From Desulfuromonadales bacterium C00003068 (lineage in GTDB: Bacteria > Desulfobacterota > Desulfuromonadia > Desulfuromonadales > Desulfuromonadaceae), in assembly GCA_001751155.1 (NCBI GenBank), contig MAXR01000082.1, positions 1,676-15,153 of the forward strand: DNA of 13,478 nt. The letters are read 5' to 3'. Numbering within the stretch: the first letter of the stretch is position 1; each line of letters begins with the position of its first letter. Below are positions 6,897 to 13,478 of the stretch, piece after piece. The translations under genes and the position numbers were made by a program. Under the pieces are notes generated by a model, which was not told the DNA's origin, did no database searches, and saw only the letters and a list, made by a program, of their open reading frames with translations.

Positions 6897-7748
6897 ATGA
6901 GTCAACTGATTGATGGAAAGGCCCTTGCTGCCAAAATGCGTGAGCAGATGGCAGATCGTGTTCAAGAACTCGAAAAAAAGGGGGTGACACCGGGCCTAGC
7001 TGTTGTGTTAGTTGGTGAAGATCCAGCCAGCCGCGTATATGTCACAATGAAAGAGAAGGCTTGTGCTGCGACAGGTATTTATTCCGTGGAACATAAGCTT
7101 GCCGCTGAAACGACTCAGCAGGAGCTATTAGCTCTCGTTGATCAACTGAATAACGATGAAAAAATTGATGGCATTTTGGTTCAGCTGCCTTTGCCTGCTC
7201 ATATCGATGAAGGTTGCATTTTGAATGCGATTTCACCACTTAAAGATGTTGATGGCTTTCATCCCTTCAGTGTCGGTTGTTTAGCGACAGGAAATCCAAC
7301 CTTCCGCTCCTGTACCCCTTATGGAATTATGAAGATGTTGGAGTCGATCCCTTATGATTTGAATGGTAAGGAAGTGGTTGTTGTCGGTCGATCGAATATT
7401 GTCGGTAAGCCGGTGGCACTGATGTGCTTAGCTGAAAATGCTACGGTAACCATTTGTCACTCGCGCACTAAAGACCTTGAGGGCCATGTTGGTCGTGCTG
7501 ATGTGGTGATTGCCGCTGTGGGTATTCCTGAGATGATCAAAGGCTCTTGGATTAAAGAGGGCGCGGTCGTGATTGATGTTGGTATTAATCGTGTTGCCGA
7601 CAAAAAACTTGTCGGTGATGTTGAGTTTGATGCAGCCGCTGCACGCGCCAGCTACATTACGCCAGTACCCGGTGGTGTCGGCCCGATGACCATCACCATG
7701 CTACTGTTCAATACCATTCAAAGTGCCAGTCAGCGCGTGGCAAAATAA
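6897..7748 (+). CDS. folD: Bifunctional methylenetetrahydrofolate dehydrogenase/cyclohydrolase
   Basis: The 283-residue cytoplasmic enzyme oxidises 5,10-methylene-THF to methenyl-THF with NAD(P)+ and hydrolyses this to 10-formyl-THF, feeding purine, formyl-Met and one-carbon metabolism. The N-terminal catalytic domain holds the active-site pair Y48-x3-K52 (YVTMK) and [10 protein letters not shown] (91-100), and VDGFHP (118-123) carries the conserved Asp. The Rossmann domain has GRSNIVGKP (164-172), VIDVGINR (225-232) and the closing signature [11 protein letters not shown] (255-265). The length equals that of typical FolD. An upstream in-frame GTG (6876) would add seven residues, but ATG 6897 follows GGAGG at ideal distance and matches the family start. 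It is second in the fmdB-folD unit, which ends at a strong hairpin. Confidence 0.97.
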   Translation: MSQLIDGKALAAKMREQMADRVQELEKKGVTPGLAVVLVGEDPASRVYVTMKEKACAATGIYSVEHKLAAETTQQELLALVDQLNNDEKIDGILVQLPLPAHIDEGCILNAISPLKDVDGFHPFSVGCLATGNPTFRSCTPYGIMKMLESIPYDLNGKEVVVVGRSNIVGKPVALMCLAENATVTICHSRTKDLEGHVGRADVVIAAVGIPEMIKGSWIKEGAVVIDVGINRVADKKLVGDVEFDAAAARASYITPVPGGVGPMTITMLLFNTIQSASQRVAK

Positions 7749-7777
7749 CGCGACAGTGTTTAGCTATAATTGATAAG

Positions 7778-7802
7778 AAGGGGCCATTTGGCCCCTTTTT
7801 TT
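7778..7802 (+). terminator. Rho-independent terminator of folD
   Basis: AAGGGGCC and GGCCCCTT form a perfect 8-bp stem around ATTT (7778-7797), followed directly by a run of T to 7802. It lies 30 bases after the folD stop. The tonB-like gene converges here, with its stop at 7801-7803. On the minus strand the run after the stem is poorer in T (CTTCTTATC), so it is mainly a plus-strand terminator. Confidence 0.9.
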
Positions 7803-8646
7803 ATTGGCGGTATATATTGGGACGACTCTGGCCGAAGATATATTCAAAATAAGCATGAATGGTCAGCTGATCCTCTTCATAGCTGTCAGGTAGGGCACCA
7901 TACGGTTGCCCCTTGAAGATAGCAGCAATGGCTTCACGATCAAGACGCTCAAAGCCAGATCCATTGATTAAGTCAACGTCATCGATTGTGCCATCTTTGT
8001 TTATGGTGATTTTCAGAAGGGAAACACCTTGTTGCCGTTTCTTGATGGACTCTTCTGGGTAGTTCCAAACACCGTATATTCCCTTTTTGAAACGATTGAA
8101 AAAAGAGAACAATTTATCTTGCTTCATGTTTAGTAACAGTTCGTCACCGTTTTCAATGTTGGGCCGCTGTTTCGTTTGTTTTGAACGAGCGATGTCCGCT
8201 GCAGCATTAACCCCAGTTTGAAAAAGATCTTTTAGGGTCGGTAGTTCCTCGGGCTGATTAACTGGCAGTTCCGCCACAACTGATTCAACCTGCTCACGAA
8301 CGATATTTTGTCGCGGTTGTGGCTTCTCCTCTTTTGGTTGCGGCGGTTGCGGTTGAGCGATGGTTGGCGAGCTGTCTTCCATGTCGCTTGCTTGAGGAGC
8401 TTGCTCTTTTTCGACCTGCTGGTCAACAGCACCTTGGCGCTGTGTTGTCGGTGGTGGTGTTTCAGGTTGTTGTGGCAAAATAGTTTCACGTTGAGGCTGT
8501 GATGGGAGAACGTCGACATAGAACGGTTGCTGTTCTTGAGTAGGTGCGGGTTGATCGGGGCCGGAGAGGTTCAGTCCCATCCAGTGTAGGAGTATGGACA
8601 GAATGACACCAATGATCAATGGGTAGCGAGATGAAGTAAAATTCAT
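7801..8646 (-). CDS. TonB-like energy transducer
   Basis: The 281-residue protein has the TonB architecture. A short cytoplasmic N-terminus is followed by one membrane anchor at about 8-25 that contains S17-x3-H21 (SILLH), the Ser/His pair found in the TonB anchor. A long Pro/Gln-rich periplasmic spacer runs over about 30-135 (PQPPQPKEEKPQPRQ). The C-terminal TonB domain spans about 185-275 (GVSLLKITINKDGTIDDVDL, then FERLDREAIAAI). TonB transmits proton-motive energy from ExbB-ExbD to outer-membrane receptors. Neither partner gene nor a receptor is nearby, so it must work with proteins encoded elsewhere or be an accessory TonB. The ATG at 8646 is preceded by GAGG at rather short spacing. It is monocistronic, convergent with folD and divergent from pta. 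Confidence 0.9.
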   Translation of the reverse strand: MNFTSSRYPLIIGVILSILLHWMGLNLSGPDQPAPTQEQQPFYVDVLPSQPQRETILPQQPETPPPTTQRQGAVDQQVEKEQAPQASDMEDSSPTIAQPQPPQPKEEKPQPRQNIVREQVESVVAELPVNQPEELPTLKDLFQTGVNAAADIARSKQTKQRPNIENGDELLLNMKQDKLFSFFNRFKKGIYGVWNYPEESIKKRQQGVSLLKITINKDGTIDDVDLINGSGFERLDREAIAAIFKGQPYGALPDSYEEDQLTIHAYFEYIFGQSRPNIYRQ

Positions 8647-8710
8647 AGCCTCAAGTTGAGTTTGGGCACTAACGTGATTGGGTTACATTTGTTGAGCAGT
8701 ACAATGTTTC

Positions 8711-8719
8711 ATTATAGCA
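8711..8719 (-). promoter_or_regulatory. Candidate extended -10 promoter of the tonB-like gene
   Basis: On the minus strand TGC-TATAAT is a perfect extended -10 box, 65 bases before the tonB-like ATG. No good -35 lies 17 bases upstream (TAGGTT), which is acceptable for extended -10 promoters. Confidence 0.45.
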
Positions 8720-8762
8720 CCATGCTTTTGTTCAACCTATCCTTCTTTTGTTAAGAGGTGTT

Positions 8763-8804
8763 GCTTGATTTAGGTTGACGCTTGATTTAGGAATCAGGTA
8801 TAAA
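8763..8804 (+). promoter_or_regulatory. pta promoter with tandem 12-bp operator-like repeats
   Basis: A -35 TTGACG (8775-8780) and a -10 TATAAA (8799-8804) are separated by 18 bases and sit 41 bases upstream of pta. The -35 is bracketed by two exact copies of GCTTGATTTAGG, at 8763-8774 and 8780-8791, with a 17-bp period (about 1.6 helical turns). Copies this close to a -35 suggest binding of a regulator, either as activator or repressor. The regulator is not identified. Confidence 0.6.
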
Positions 8805-8844
8805 CCTTGGATAATCAAACTATGTTTTATAAAGAGGAGAAGAT

Positions 8845-9846
8845 ATGCATCTCGTAGAACAAATTAAAGCAAAGGCTCGTACGAATATGCAAACCGTGGT
8901 TTTGCCTGAAGGTTATGATGACCGTATGGTAGAAGCCGCAGGTAAAATTGTAGCCGATGGCTTGGCTAACATTGTATTGCTAGGCGACCCCGAAGCTCTT
9001 AAGGCAAAAGCTGCTGAATTAAATGTGAGTCTAGATGGTGTCACTTTGCTTTCACCAGCGTGTGCGCCACAACTAGATAGTTATGTTGCTGAATTGGTTG
9101 AGGTTCGCAAGAAGAAAGGGCTTACTGCTGAGCAAGCTCGTGAGTTGTTGACTGACGATGACAACCTGTTTTTTGCCTCAATGATGGTTCGCAAGGGTGA
9201 TGCAGGCGGTGCTGTTGCGGGTGCGTTTAATACCACTGGTAATGTCCTTCGTGCTGCGTTTCAGGTGATTGGTACTTCAGTGGGAATGAAGACTGTTTCA
9301 TCGGTGTTTTTGATGGTCACTAAGAATCCGGAGTTTGGTGAAAACGGTATTCTGCTATTTGCCGACTGTGCTGTGAATCCAAATCCAAATGCTCAAGCTT
9401 TGGCTGAGATTGCCGTATCGACAGCGCAAAGCTGCAAAAGCTTTTTAGGTGTTGATGCTCGTGTCGCAATGCTCTCTTTCTCAACCAAAGGCAGTGCGCA
9501 ACATGAAGATGCCGATAAGGTTTTAGAAGCTCTCGCTATTGCTAAAGAACTTGACCCTTCATTGTTAATTGATGGTGAGTTGCAGCTCGATGCCGCTCTT
9601 CTTGCAAATGTTGGTGAGAAAAAAGCACCCGGTTCAGCTGTTGCCGGTAGGGCCAATACTCTTATCTTCCCTACCCTTGATGCGGGCAACATCGGCTATA
9701 AGCTGGTAGAACGTGTTGCAGGGGCTGAAGCTGTTGGGCCTATCATACAGGGGCTAGCTAAACCCGTAAATGATCTGTCTCGTGGTTGCTCTGTTGATGA
9801 TATTATCAATGTTTCGGCTATAACAGCGGTACAAGCTCAAGGATGA
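8845..9846 (+). CDS. pta: Phosphate acetyltransferase
   Basis: The 333-residue enzyme interconverts acetyl-CoA plus phosphate with acetyl phosphate plus CoA. It is the short class of Pta, without the N-terminal DRTGG/P-loop extension of the E. coli enzyme. Signatures are VVLPEG (18-23), the glycine-rich AGGAVAGAFNTT (120-131), AMLSFSTKGSA (208-218), DGELQLDAA (243-251) and the active-site region PVNDLSRGCSVDDI with S312-R313. The ATG at 8845 follows GAGGAGAAG. With ack downstream it makes or uses acetate and acetyl phosphate. Unusually, pta and ack are convergent here rather than in one operon. The TGA stop (9844-9846) shares two bases with the left end of repeat copy 2, so the insertion may have set the exact C-terminus (AVQAQG). 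Confidence 0.97.
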   Translation: MHLVEQIKAKARTNMQTVVLPEGYDDRMVEAAGKIVADGLANIVLLGDPEALKAKAAELNVSLDGVTLLSPACAPQLDSYVAELVEVRKKKGLTAEQARELLTDDDNLFFASMMVRKGDAGGAVAGAFNTTGNVLRAAFQVIGTSVGMKTVSSVFLMVTKNPEFGENGILLFADCAVNPNPNAQALAEIAVSTAQSCKSFLGVDARVAMLSFSTKGSAQHEDADKVLEALAIAKELDPSLLIDGELQLDAALLANVGEKKAPGSAVAGRANTLIFPTLDAGNIGYKLVERVAGAEAVGPIIQGLAKPVNDLSRGCSVDDIINVSAITAVQAQG

Positions 9847-9994
9847 TGGCGTCGCAAAAAGTCCGCCCACCTGCGTTGCAGCGTTTGTTCAAGACTTTGA
9901 CATACAACCTGTATGCCTTCACCCTTGAACAACCACTACGCCTTGGGGTACGAAGTTTTTGCTTAGCCATCTAATTCGTTTTTGCGAGACCATC
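9845..9994. repeat. 150-bp palindromic repeat, copy 2 (MITE-like)
   Basis: This is a full-length copy with left end GATGGCGTCGCAAAAA and right end TTTTTGCGAGACCATC (14 of 16 inverted match). It has the same nested palindromes as copy 1: TTGTTCAAG at 9885-9893 with CTTGAACAA at 9924-9932, and CATACA/TGTATG at the tip. Its first 60 bases are identical to copy 3 at the right edge of the window. The left end overlaps the pta stop codon and the right end lies 15 bases before the shared pta/ack terminator. No clear flanking duplication is visible here. A minus-strand ORF of about 50 codons inside it (from ATG 9970) mirrors the one in copy 1 and is not considered a gene. Confidence 0.9.
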
Positions 9995-10004
9995 AAAATA
10001 TAAC

Positions 10005-10042
10005 AAAAAGGGCCATCTTCCCGTAGGAAGATGGCCCTTTTT
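10005..10042. terminator. Bidirectional terminator between pta and ack
   Basis: GGGCCATCTTCC (10010-10021) pairs perfectly with GGAAGATGGCCC (10026-10037) around CGTA. The 12-bp stem is flanked by A5 on the left and T5 on the right, so it has a T-run in both directions. It serves the convergent pta (plus) and ack (minus) transcripts; the ack stop lies 23 bases beyond it. Confidence 0.93.
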
Positions 10043-10064
10043 AGTGTGCTATGAAAACAGCCTG

Positions 10065-11327
10065 CTAAGGTACATATTCAGCTGTAGTGAATGTGTAGGG
10101 GAATTTGGTGTGCTCGGTGTAGGTATCGTTGAGAATGCCCACAACATCTTCAACAAATACAAGCTCTTCGTTGGTGGGGATCACAAAGACCTTAACGGGG
10201 GAATCAGGCTTGGTGATTTCGGTTTCACCACTTTTGCTGAAGGTTTTAGCGTTCTTTTCAACATCAAGATGGATTCCCATAAATTCAAGACCTTCAACCG
10301 CCTTTTCACGGATGATCGAGGCATTCTCGCCAACCCCAGCAGTGAATACAATGGCATCAACACCACCGAGTGCTGCGGCATAAGAGCCAATATATTTTTT
10401 CAAGCGGTATGCTTCGATATCCAATGCAAGTTGGCAACGCTCATTGCCCTCTTGCGCTTTAGTGATGACATCGCGACGGTCGGTGTAGCGACCAGTAATT
10501 CCAAGCAGCCCCGATTTTTTGTTGAGGATTGAATCGATCTCGCGTGGCGTGCAACCTTCTTGATCCATGATAAATGGTGGAATCGCTGGGTCAATATCGC
10601 CACAACGTGTTCCCATCATTGCACCTTCGAGAGGGGTTAGTCCCATGCTGGTGTCGATGGATTTCCCACCCTTGATGGCAGTGTGTGAGACGCCATTGCC
10701 GATATGGAGGGTGATGATGTTGCATTGATCCAGTGGCTTGCCTAGCTTAATCGCCGCTCGTTTAGATACGTAGAGGTGGCTCGTGCCGTGAAAACCATAA
10801 CGGCGCACGCTGTATTCTTCATACCACTCATAAGGGAGAGGGTAGATGTAAGCGTGAGGAGGCATGGATTGATGGAATGCCGTATCAAAGATAGCAATGT
10901 GTGGCACATTAGGCAAAACCGCTTGTGCTGCCTCAATTCCTGAAATATTTGGTGGATTGTGAAGCGGAGCAAGGTGTTGAACTTCGCGGATTGCATCGAG
11001 AACTTCGTCGTTGATTGGAACAGAGCAGGTGAATTTCTCGCCACCGTGAACAACGCGGTGACCGACGGCCGAGATCTCTTCCATTTTTTTCACCACACCG
11101 TGAGCGGGGTGGATTAATGTTTTAATGATGAGGTCGATAGCGATGCGGTGATCAGGGCACTCAGATTCCTCTTTATAGGTATCTTTACCTGGGACCTCAT
11201 GGGCAATGAAAGAGTCACCGATGGTTACGCGTTCAACCACCCCTTTAGCAATAACTTCTTTTTTGTCCCAGTTGAATAACTGGTACTTAACCGATGAGCT
11301 TCCGCAGTTCAAAGCGAGTATGTCCAT
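10065..11327 (-). CDS. ackA: Acetate kinase
   Basis: The 420-residue ASKHA-fold kinase converts acetyl phosphate plus ADP to acetate plus ATP, reversibly. The nucleotide-binding start NCGSSSVK (7-14), R91 in GHRVVHGG, D148 in FDTAFH, H180 in RRYGFHGTSH, and R241 in MMGTRCGD all fall at the positions known as catalytic in the Methanosarcina enzyme, and IPTNEE near 384-388 supplies the metal-binding Glu. HIGNGVSHTAIKGGKSIDTS (208-227) and TAGVGENA are further signatures. It is some 20 residues longer than usual at the C-terminus (YTEHTKFPYTFTTAEYVP). The ATG at 11327 follows GGGAGGAG. It works with pta, which converges on it from the left, and it has its own upstream region of several hundred bases. 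Confidence 0.97.
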   Translation of the reverse strand: MDILALNCGSSSVKYQLFNWDKKEVIAKGVVERVTIGDSFIAHEVPGKDTYKEESECPDHRIAIDLIIKTLIHPAHGVVKKMEEISAVGHRVVHGGEKFTCSVPINDEVLDAIREVQHLAPLHNPPNISGIEAAQAVLPNVPHIAIFDTAFHQSMPPHAYIYPLPYEWYEEYSVRRYGFHGTSHLYVSKRAAIKLGKPLDQCNIITLHIGNGVSHTAIKGGKSIDTSMGLTPLEGAMMGTRCGDIDPAIPPFIMDQEGCTPREIDSILNKKSGLLGITGRYTDRRDVITKAQEGNERCQLALDIEAYRLKKYIGSYAAALGGVDAIVFTAGVGENASIIREKAVEGLEFMGIHLDVEKNAKTFSKSGETEITKPDSPVKVFVIPTNEELVFVEDVVGILNDTYTEHTKFPYTFTTAEYVP

Positions 11328-11682
11328 GCGTTTGTTCTCCTCCCTATTGGGCCCTATATTTTATAAAAAGATATATAATGCTGTTTTAATAGGTGTTGCT
11401 ACTGCTGTGGTGCTATTTGGTAACTACGTGTTTTTAAGGCGAAAAAGTAATCGTAAGCCGTTATGAAGCATAACTAAATATCATTTCCATTGCAAGGAGT
11501 TTTGTCTTTTTTTAGTGCAGCTAAACAGTTTTGATAGAAACCTTTTACAGAATAAACGTGGCGGGATTAAGGTGTGAGGTGTTAGTGGCTAATAAGACAT
11601 GTGAATTTTATGCGGATTGACGTGGCTAGGCTACGGACTACGACATGTGATTATTCGTTACTGGACGAGTTGATTTTAATAT

Positions 11683-11724
11683 CAATAAAAAAGAAAAGCC
11701 GTAGCGATATGAGATCGTTACGGC
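11683..11724 (-). terminator. Rho-independent terminator of the hpt-DUF3426 unit
   Basis: Read on the minus strand, GCCGTAACGAT and ATCGCTACGGC form an 11-bp stem with one G-T wobble and a 5-base loop (11698-11724). It is followed by TTTTCTTTTTTATT (11684-11697). It lies about 70 bases past the DUF3426 gene stop, with the repeat remnant in between. Confidence 0.85.
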
Positions 11725-11758
11725 TCTAGTGTTGTTTGCTAAAAAGGAAATGTTAGTT

Positions 11759-11795
11759 GATGGCTAAGCCATCTAATTTGTTTTTGCGAGTCCAT
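11759..11795. repeat. 37-bp remnant of the palindromic repeat (copy 4)
   Basis: It starts GATGGC like a left end and passes at once into TAAGCCATC, then continues with the right tail to TTTTTGCGAGTCCAT. A 24-base stretch is identical to the right end of copy 1. About 113 bases of the interior, including the whole hairpin, are missing. A 10-base direct repeat ATGTTAGTTG (11750-11759 and 11794-11803) flanks it; the right copy includes the stop codon of the DUF3426 gene. Confidence 0.85.
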
Positions 11796-11796
11796 G

Positions 11797-12858
11797 TTAG
11801 TTGGCTGATGCTTTAGATGATGAAGGTTCTACGCTGAATTCGTTGAGCTCATCAGGTAGATCGGTAAATACAATCATGAATGGCAATGATTGGCCGGGGG
11901 CAACATTGACATTAGAAAGCGCTGCGCCAAAAGGGTTTGCCATTTGGTTGTTCAGGCTGGACATTGAGGCTGACTTTAATTCTTCATCACTGATTATGTT
12001 GCCACAGTAAGCAGTTTGGTGAAGTAAAGGGGTTCCTTTTTTTTGGTACAATGTGCCCTTTACGCAAAGTTCGGATTGGGCGGTGATGTGGTCGTTCGTA
12101 GCGAGACCTTTGATCACAAAGAGTTGGCCTGATACGCTATTTTCGACATAATAACTCTGCGTGGTACTAATCCGTATTTCACCTTGTTGATCTTGACTTT
12201 GAACTTGAGGCTGTTGCTGTAGTTGTTGCAGTTGCTGTTGAACGTTCTGAATCATTTTCATGACATCCGTCGTTCCCAATGTGACGAAAAAATAGCCATA
12301 TGCGCCAGCAATCATGAGGATGATTAGTAGCAGGAAGATCATAAACTTGGATGTTTTACGCTTTTCAGCTTTTGGCTGTGGCGTTTCCTTAACCTCATCC
12401 ATAGCAGGTTCTTCGGTCACTGGTGGTGCTAGTGGTGGAGGTGCAATGACCTCAGGTTCTGGTTCAAGACTCTCGAAGGTGAATTCTTGAGATGCTGGTT
12501 CTTCAGGGGACGGTGCCAATTCTGAACTTAGTGCTGAGAGTGAAGATTCCTCATCGTCAAAACTAAAATCTTCCGAAGATGAAAAGCTAAAGGCATCACT
12601 TTCAGCATCCCATTCAGGTAATGGTTCTGGCTCTGGTGTCGGGGCCGGCTGCAGATCAGCGAGTGTGGTCGTTGGCTCAAAGGCGGTAGCGGGTTCTGTC
12701 TCAAGGAGAGGTTGGATTGGTTGATCAGGGATAGTTGAGGTTGAATCGATGGTGAAAACATTTTTACAGCGTACGCAACGAACTTCGATTTGTCCCCCGT
12801 GTAGTGTTGATTCATCGAAATTGTACGTTGTTTCACATTGCTTGCATTGGATTACCAT
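11797..12858 (-). CDS. MJ0042 zinc-ribbon, DUF3426 membrane protein
   Basis: The 353-residue protein starts MVIQCKQCETTYNFDES. An N-terminal MJ0042-type zinc ribbon uses C5-x2-C8 and C28-x2-C31. A long acidic, Pro/Ser-rich linker (about 40-165) leads to one membrane span at about 172-194 (FMIFLLLIILMIAGAYGYFF). A Gln-rich stretch follows (about 207-225), then a C-terminal DUF3426-like domain (about 231-345; ISTTQSYYVEN, LFVIKGLATN, LPFMIVFTDLP). The ribbon is thus cytoplasmic and the C-terminal domain probably periplasmic. The function of the family is not established. A TTG at 12861 is in frame, but ATG 12858 follows AAGGAGACG and overlaps the hpt stop by one base (TGATG), so it is preferred. 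Translation is probably coupled to hpt. The stop codon lies within the direct repeat that flanks the repeat remnant. Confidence 0.85.
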   Translation of the reverse strand: MVIQCKQCETTYNFDESTLHGGQIEVRCVRCKNVFTIDSTSTIPDQPIQPLLETEPATAFEPTTTLADLQPAPTPEPEPLPEWDAESDAFSFSSSEDFSFDDEESSLSALSSELAPSPEEPASQEFTFESLEPEPEVIAPPPLAPPVTEEPAMDEVKETPQPKAEKRKTSKFMIFLLLIILMIAGAYGYFFVTLGTTDVMKMIQNVQQQLQQLQQQPQVQSQDQQGEIRISTTQSYYVENSVSGQLFVIKGLATNDHITAQSELCVKGTLYQKKGTPLLHQTAYCGNIISDEELKSASMSSLNNQMANPFGAALSNVNVAPGQSLPFMIVFTDLPDELNEFSVEPSSSKASAN

Positions 12859-13394
12859 CAAGCGTCTCCTTGGGCTAGCTGTTGAGTGGGGTCAAAAGTG
12901 TAAATCGCATCAAGGTTGCGATAGAGTTCATCGTAATCAAGACCGTAACCAACGATAAAGCCATCGTCCATTGTTATGCCGCAGTAGTCGCTCTCAATTG
13001 GCACACAGCGGTGTTTTTGTTTGTCAATGAGGGTACATGTTTTTAATGATGCTGGCTTGCGCTTGAGTAAGTGTTGCTTTAAAATCTGAAGTGTTAAACC
13101 CGTATCAATAATGTCTTCGACAATCAGGATATCTTTGCCGTAAATATCGGTTTCAATGTCTTTTTTAAAGGTGATCTCTCCCGACGATGCAGTTTGTCCG
13201 CCGTAGCTCGATACTTGGATAAAGTCCATTGAAAGTGGGCGATCTATTTCTCTAGCGAGGTCCGCGGCAAACATCATCGCTCCCTTAAGGACGACGATCA
13301 TCAGAATCTCTTTATTGTGGTAGTCTCGATCTATTTCAATGCCAAGTCGAGCAACTTGTTGAGCGATATATTGTTTAGTGTATAGTTGTTTCAT
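12858..13394 (-). CDS. hpt: Hypoxanthine phosphoribosyltransferase
   Basis: The 178-residue type I phosphoribosyltransferase salvages hypoxanthine (and probably guanine) with PRPP to give IMP or GMP. Signatures are VVLKGAMMFAADL (34-46, PPi loop), SSYGGQTASSGE (62-73, flexible loop), the PRPP-binding ILIVEDIIDTGLTL (89-102) and the purine-binding DDGFIVGYGLDYDELYRNL (143-161). The length matches bacterial HPRTs. The ATG at 13394 lacks a clear Shine-Dalgarno (only GGGT 14 bases upstream), but no alternative start fits the family better. It is followed immediately by the DUF3426 gene. Repeat copy 3 begins only 25 bases upstream, so the native promoter lies inside or beyond the repeat, or hpt is read from an upstream gene outside the window. 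Confidence 0.95.
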   Translation of the reverse strand: MKQLYTKQYIAQQVARLGIEIDRDYHNKEILMIVVLKGAMMFAADLAREIDRPLSMDFIQVSSYGGQTASSGEITFKKDIETDIYGKDILIVEDIIDTGLTLQILKQHLLKRKPASLKTCTLIDKQKHRCVPIESDYCGITMDDGFIVGYGLDYDELYRNLDAIYTFDPTQQLAQGDA

Positions 13395-13418
13395 GATAAT
13401 AAATATGACCCATTATGT

Positions 13419-13478
13419 GATGGCGTCGCAAAAAGTCCGCCCACCTGCGTTGCAGCGTTTGTTCAAGACTTTGACATA
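13419..13478. repeat. 150-bp palindromic repeat, copy 3 (cut by window end)
   Basis: The first 60 bases of a further copy, identical to copy 2 and differing from copy 1 at two positions. It runs past TTGTTCAAG and stops within the apex palindrome at the window edge. It lies just upstream of hpt. The right end and any flanking duplication are outside the window. Confidence 0.9.

Larger units (their letters stand above)
11328..11796. other. Intergenic region upstream of ack, downstream of the DUF3426 gene
   Basis: These 469 bases must hold the ack promoter (minus strand). The AT-rich stretch 11350-11380 offers several TATA-like -10 candidates, but no unique promoter can be called. At the far side lie the hpt/DUF3426 terminator (11683-11724) and the repeat remnant (11759-11795). 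An exact 9-base repeat GACATGTGA occurs at 11596-11604 and 11642-11650, and a small perfect dyad GTTATG-AAG-CATAAC lies at 11460-11474. A plus-strand ORF of 46 codons (11326-11466) encodes a membrane-like span followed by basic residues, but it overlaps the ack start in antisense and has no good ribosome site, so I do not call it a gene. About 11475-11595 shows nothing I can interpret. Confidence 0.6.

Noticed and set aside
10044..10532. 162-codon plus-strand ORF opposite ack
   Set aside because: It lies antisense to the highly conserved ack C-terminal half; the composition follows the ack codons and no family is recognised.
2375..13478. CRISPR interpretation of the recurring repeat
   Set aside because: Copies are 150 bp, far apart and interspersed with genes; there is no spacer array and no cas gene.

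Overview
The window reads as chromosomal DNA of a Gram-negative anaerobe, most likely a deltaproteobacterium of the Desulfuromonas/Pelobacter type (Desulfuromonadales). This is an inference. It rests on the overall gene set (FmdB-type zinc ribbon next to folD, an MJ0042/DUF3426 protein behind hpt, separate pta and ack genes, an HDOD-GGDEF signalling protein, an outer-membrane porin and TonB) and on the style of the protein sequences. There are no rRNA or tRNA genes, CRISPR arrays, phage genes or transposase genes.

Layout. 1-2261 (minus): an AI-2E family membrane permease, then an unlisted 50-residue single-span membrane ORF, then a large uncharacterised protein that runs off the left edge. 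2375-2524: full copy 1 of a 150-bp palindromic repeat. 2587-3918 (plus): porin. 3981-4814 (minus): EamA/DMT permease. 4891-6396 (minus): HDOD-GGDEF diguanylate cyclase. 6605-7748 (plus): fmdB-like gene and folD, probably one operon, ended by a strong hairpin. 7801-8646 (minus): TonB-like protein. 8845-9846 (plus): pta. 9845-9994: full copy 2 of the repeat, overlapping the pta stop codon. 10065-11327 (minus): ack, convergent with pta and sharing a bidirectional terminator with it. 11328-11796: a long intergenic stretch with the ack upstream region, a terminator and a 37-bp remnant of the repeat. 11797-13394 (minus): hpt followed by an MJ0042/DUF3426 zinc-ribbon membrane protein, overlapping by one base. 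13419-13478: the start of repeat copy 3, cut by the window end.

Functionally most of the window is housekeeping. Pta and Ack interconvert acetyl-CoA, acetyl phosphate and acetate. FolD makes one-carbon folates and Hpt salvages purines. TonB and the porin belong to envelope transport, although no ExbB/ExbD or TonB-dependent receptor is visible here.

The most unusual content is the dispersed repeat. Four occurrences lie in 13.5 kb: two complete 150-bp copies, one cut by the window end and one internally deleted. They have inverted termini, nested palindromes and, at two sites, flanking direct repeats that look like target-site duplications. Two of the four sit exactly at stop codons. It looks like a non-autonomous MITE-like mobile element. 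I saw no evidence for a new multi-gene system; the partial protein at the left edge with its small membrane partner is the only gene pair I could not assign to a known family.
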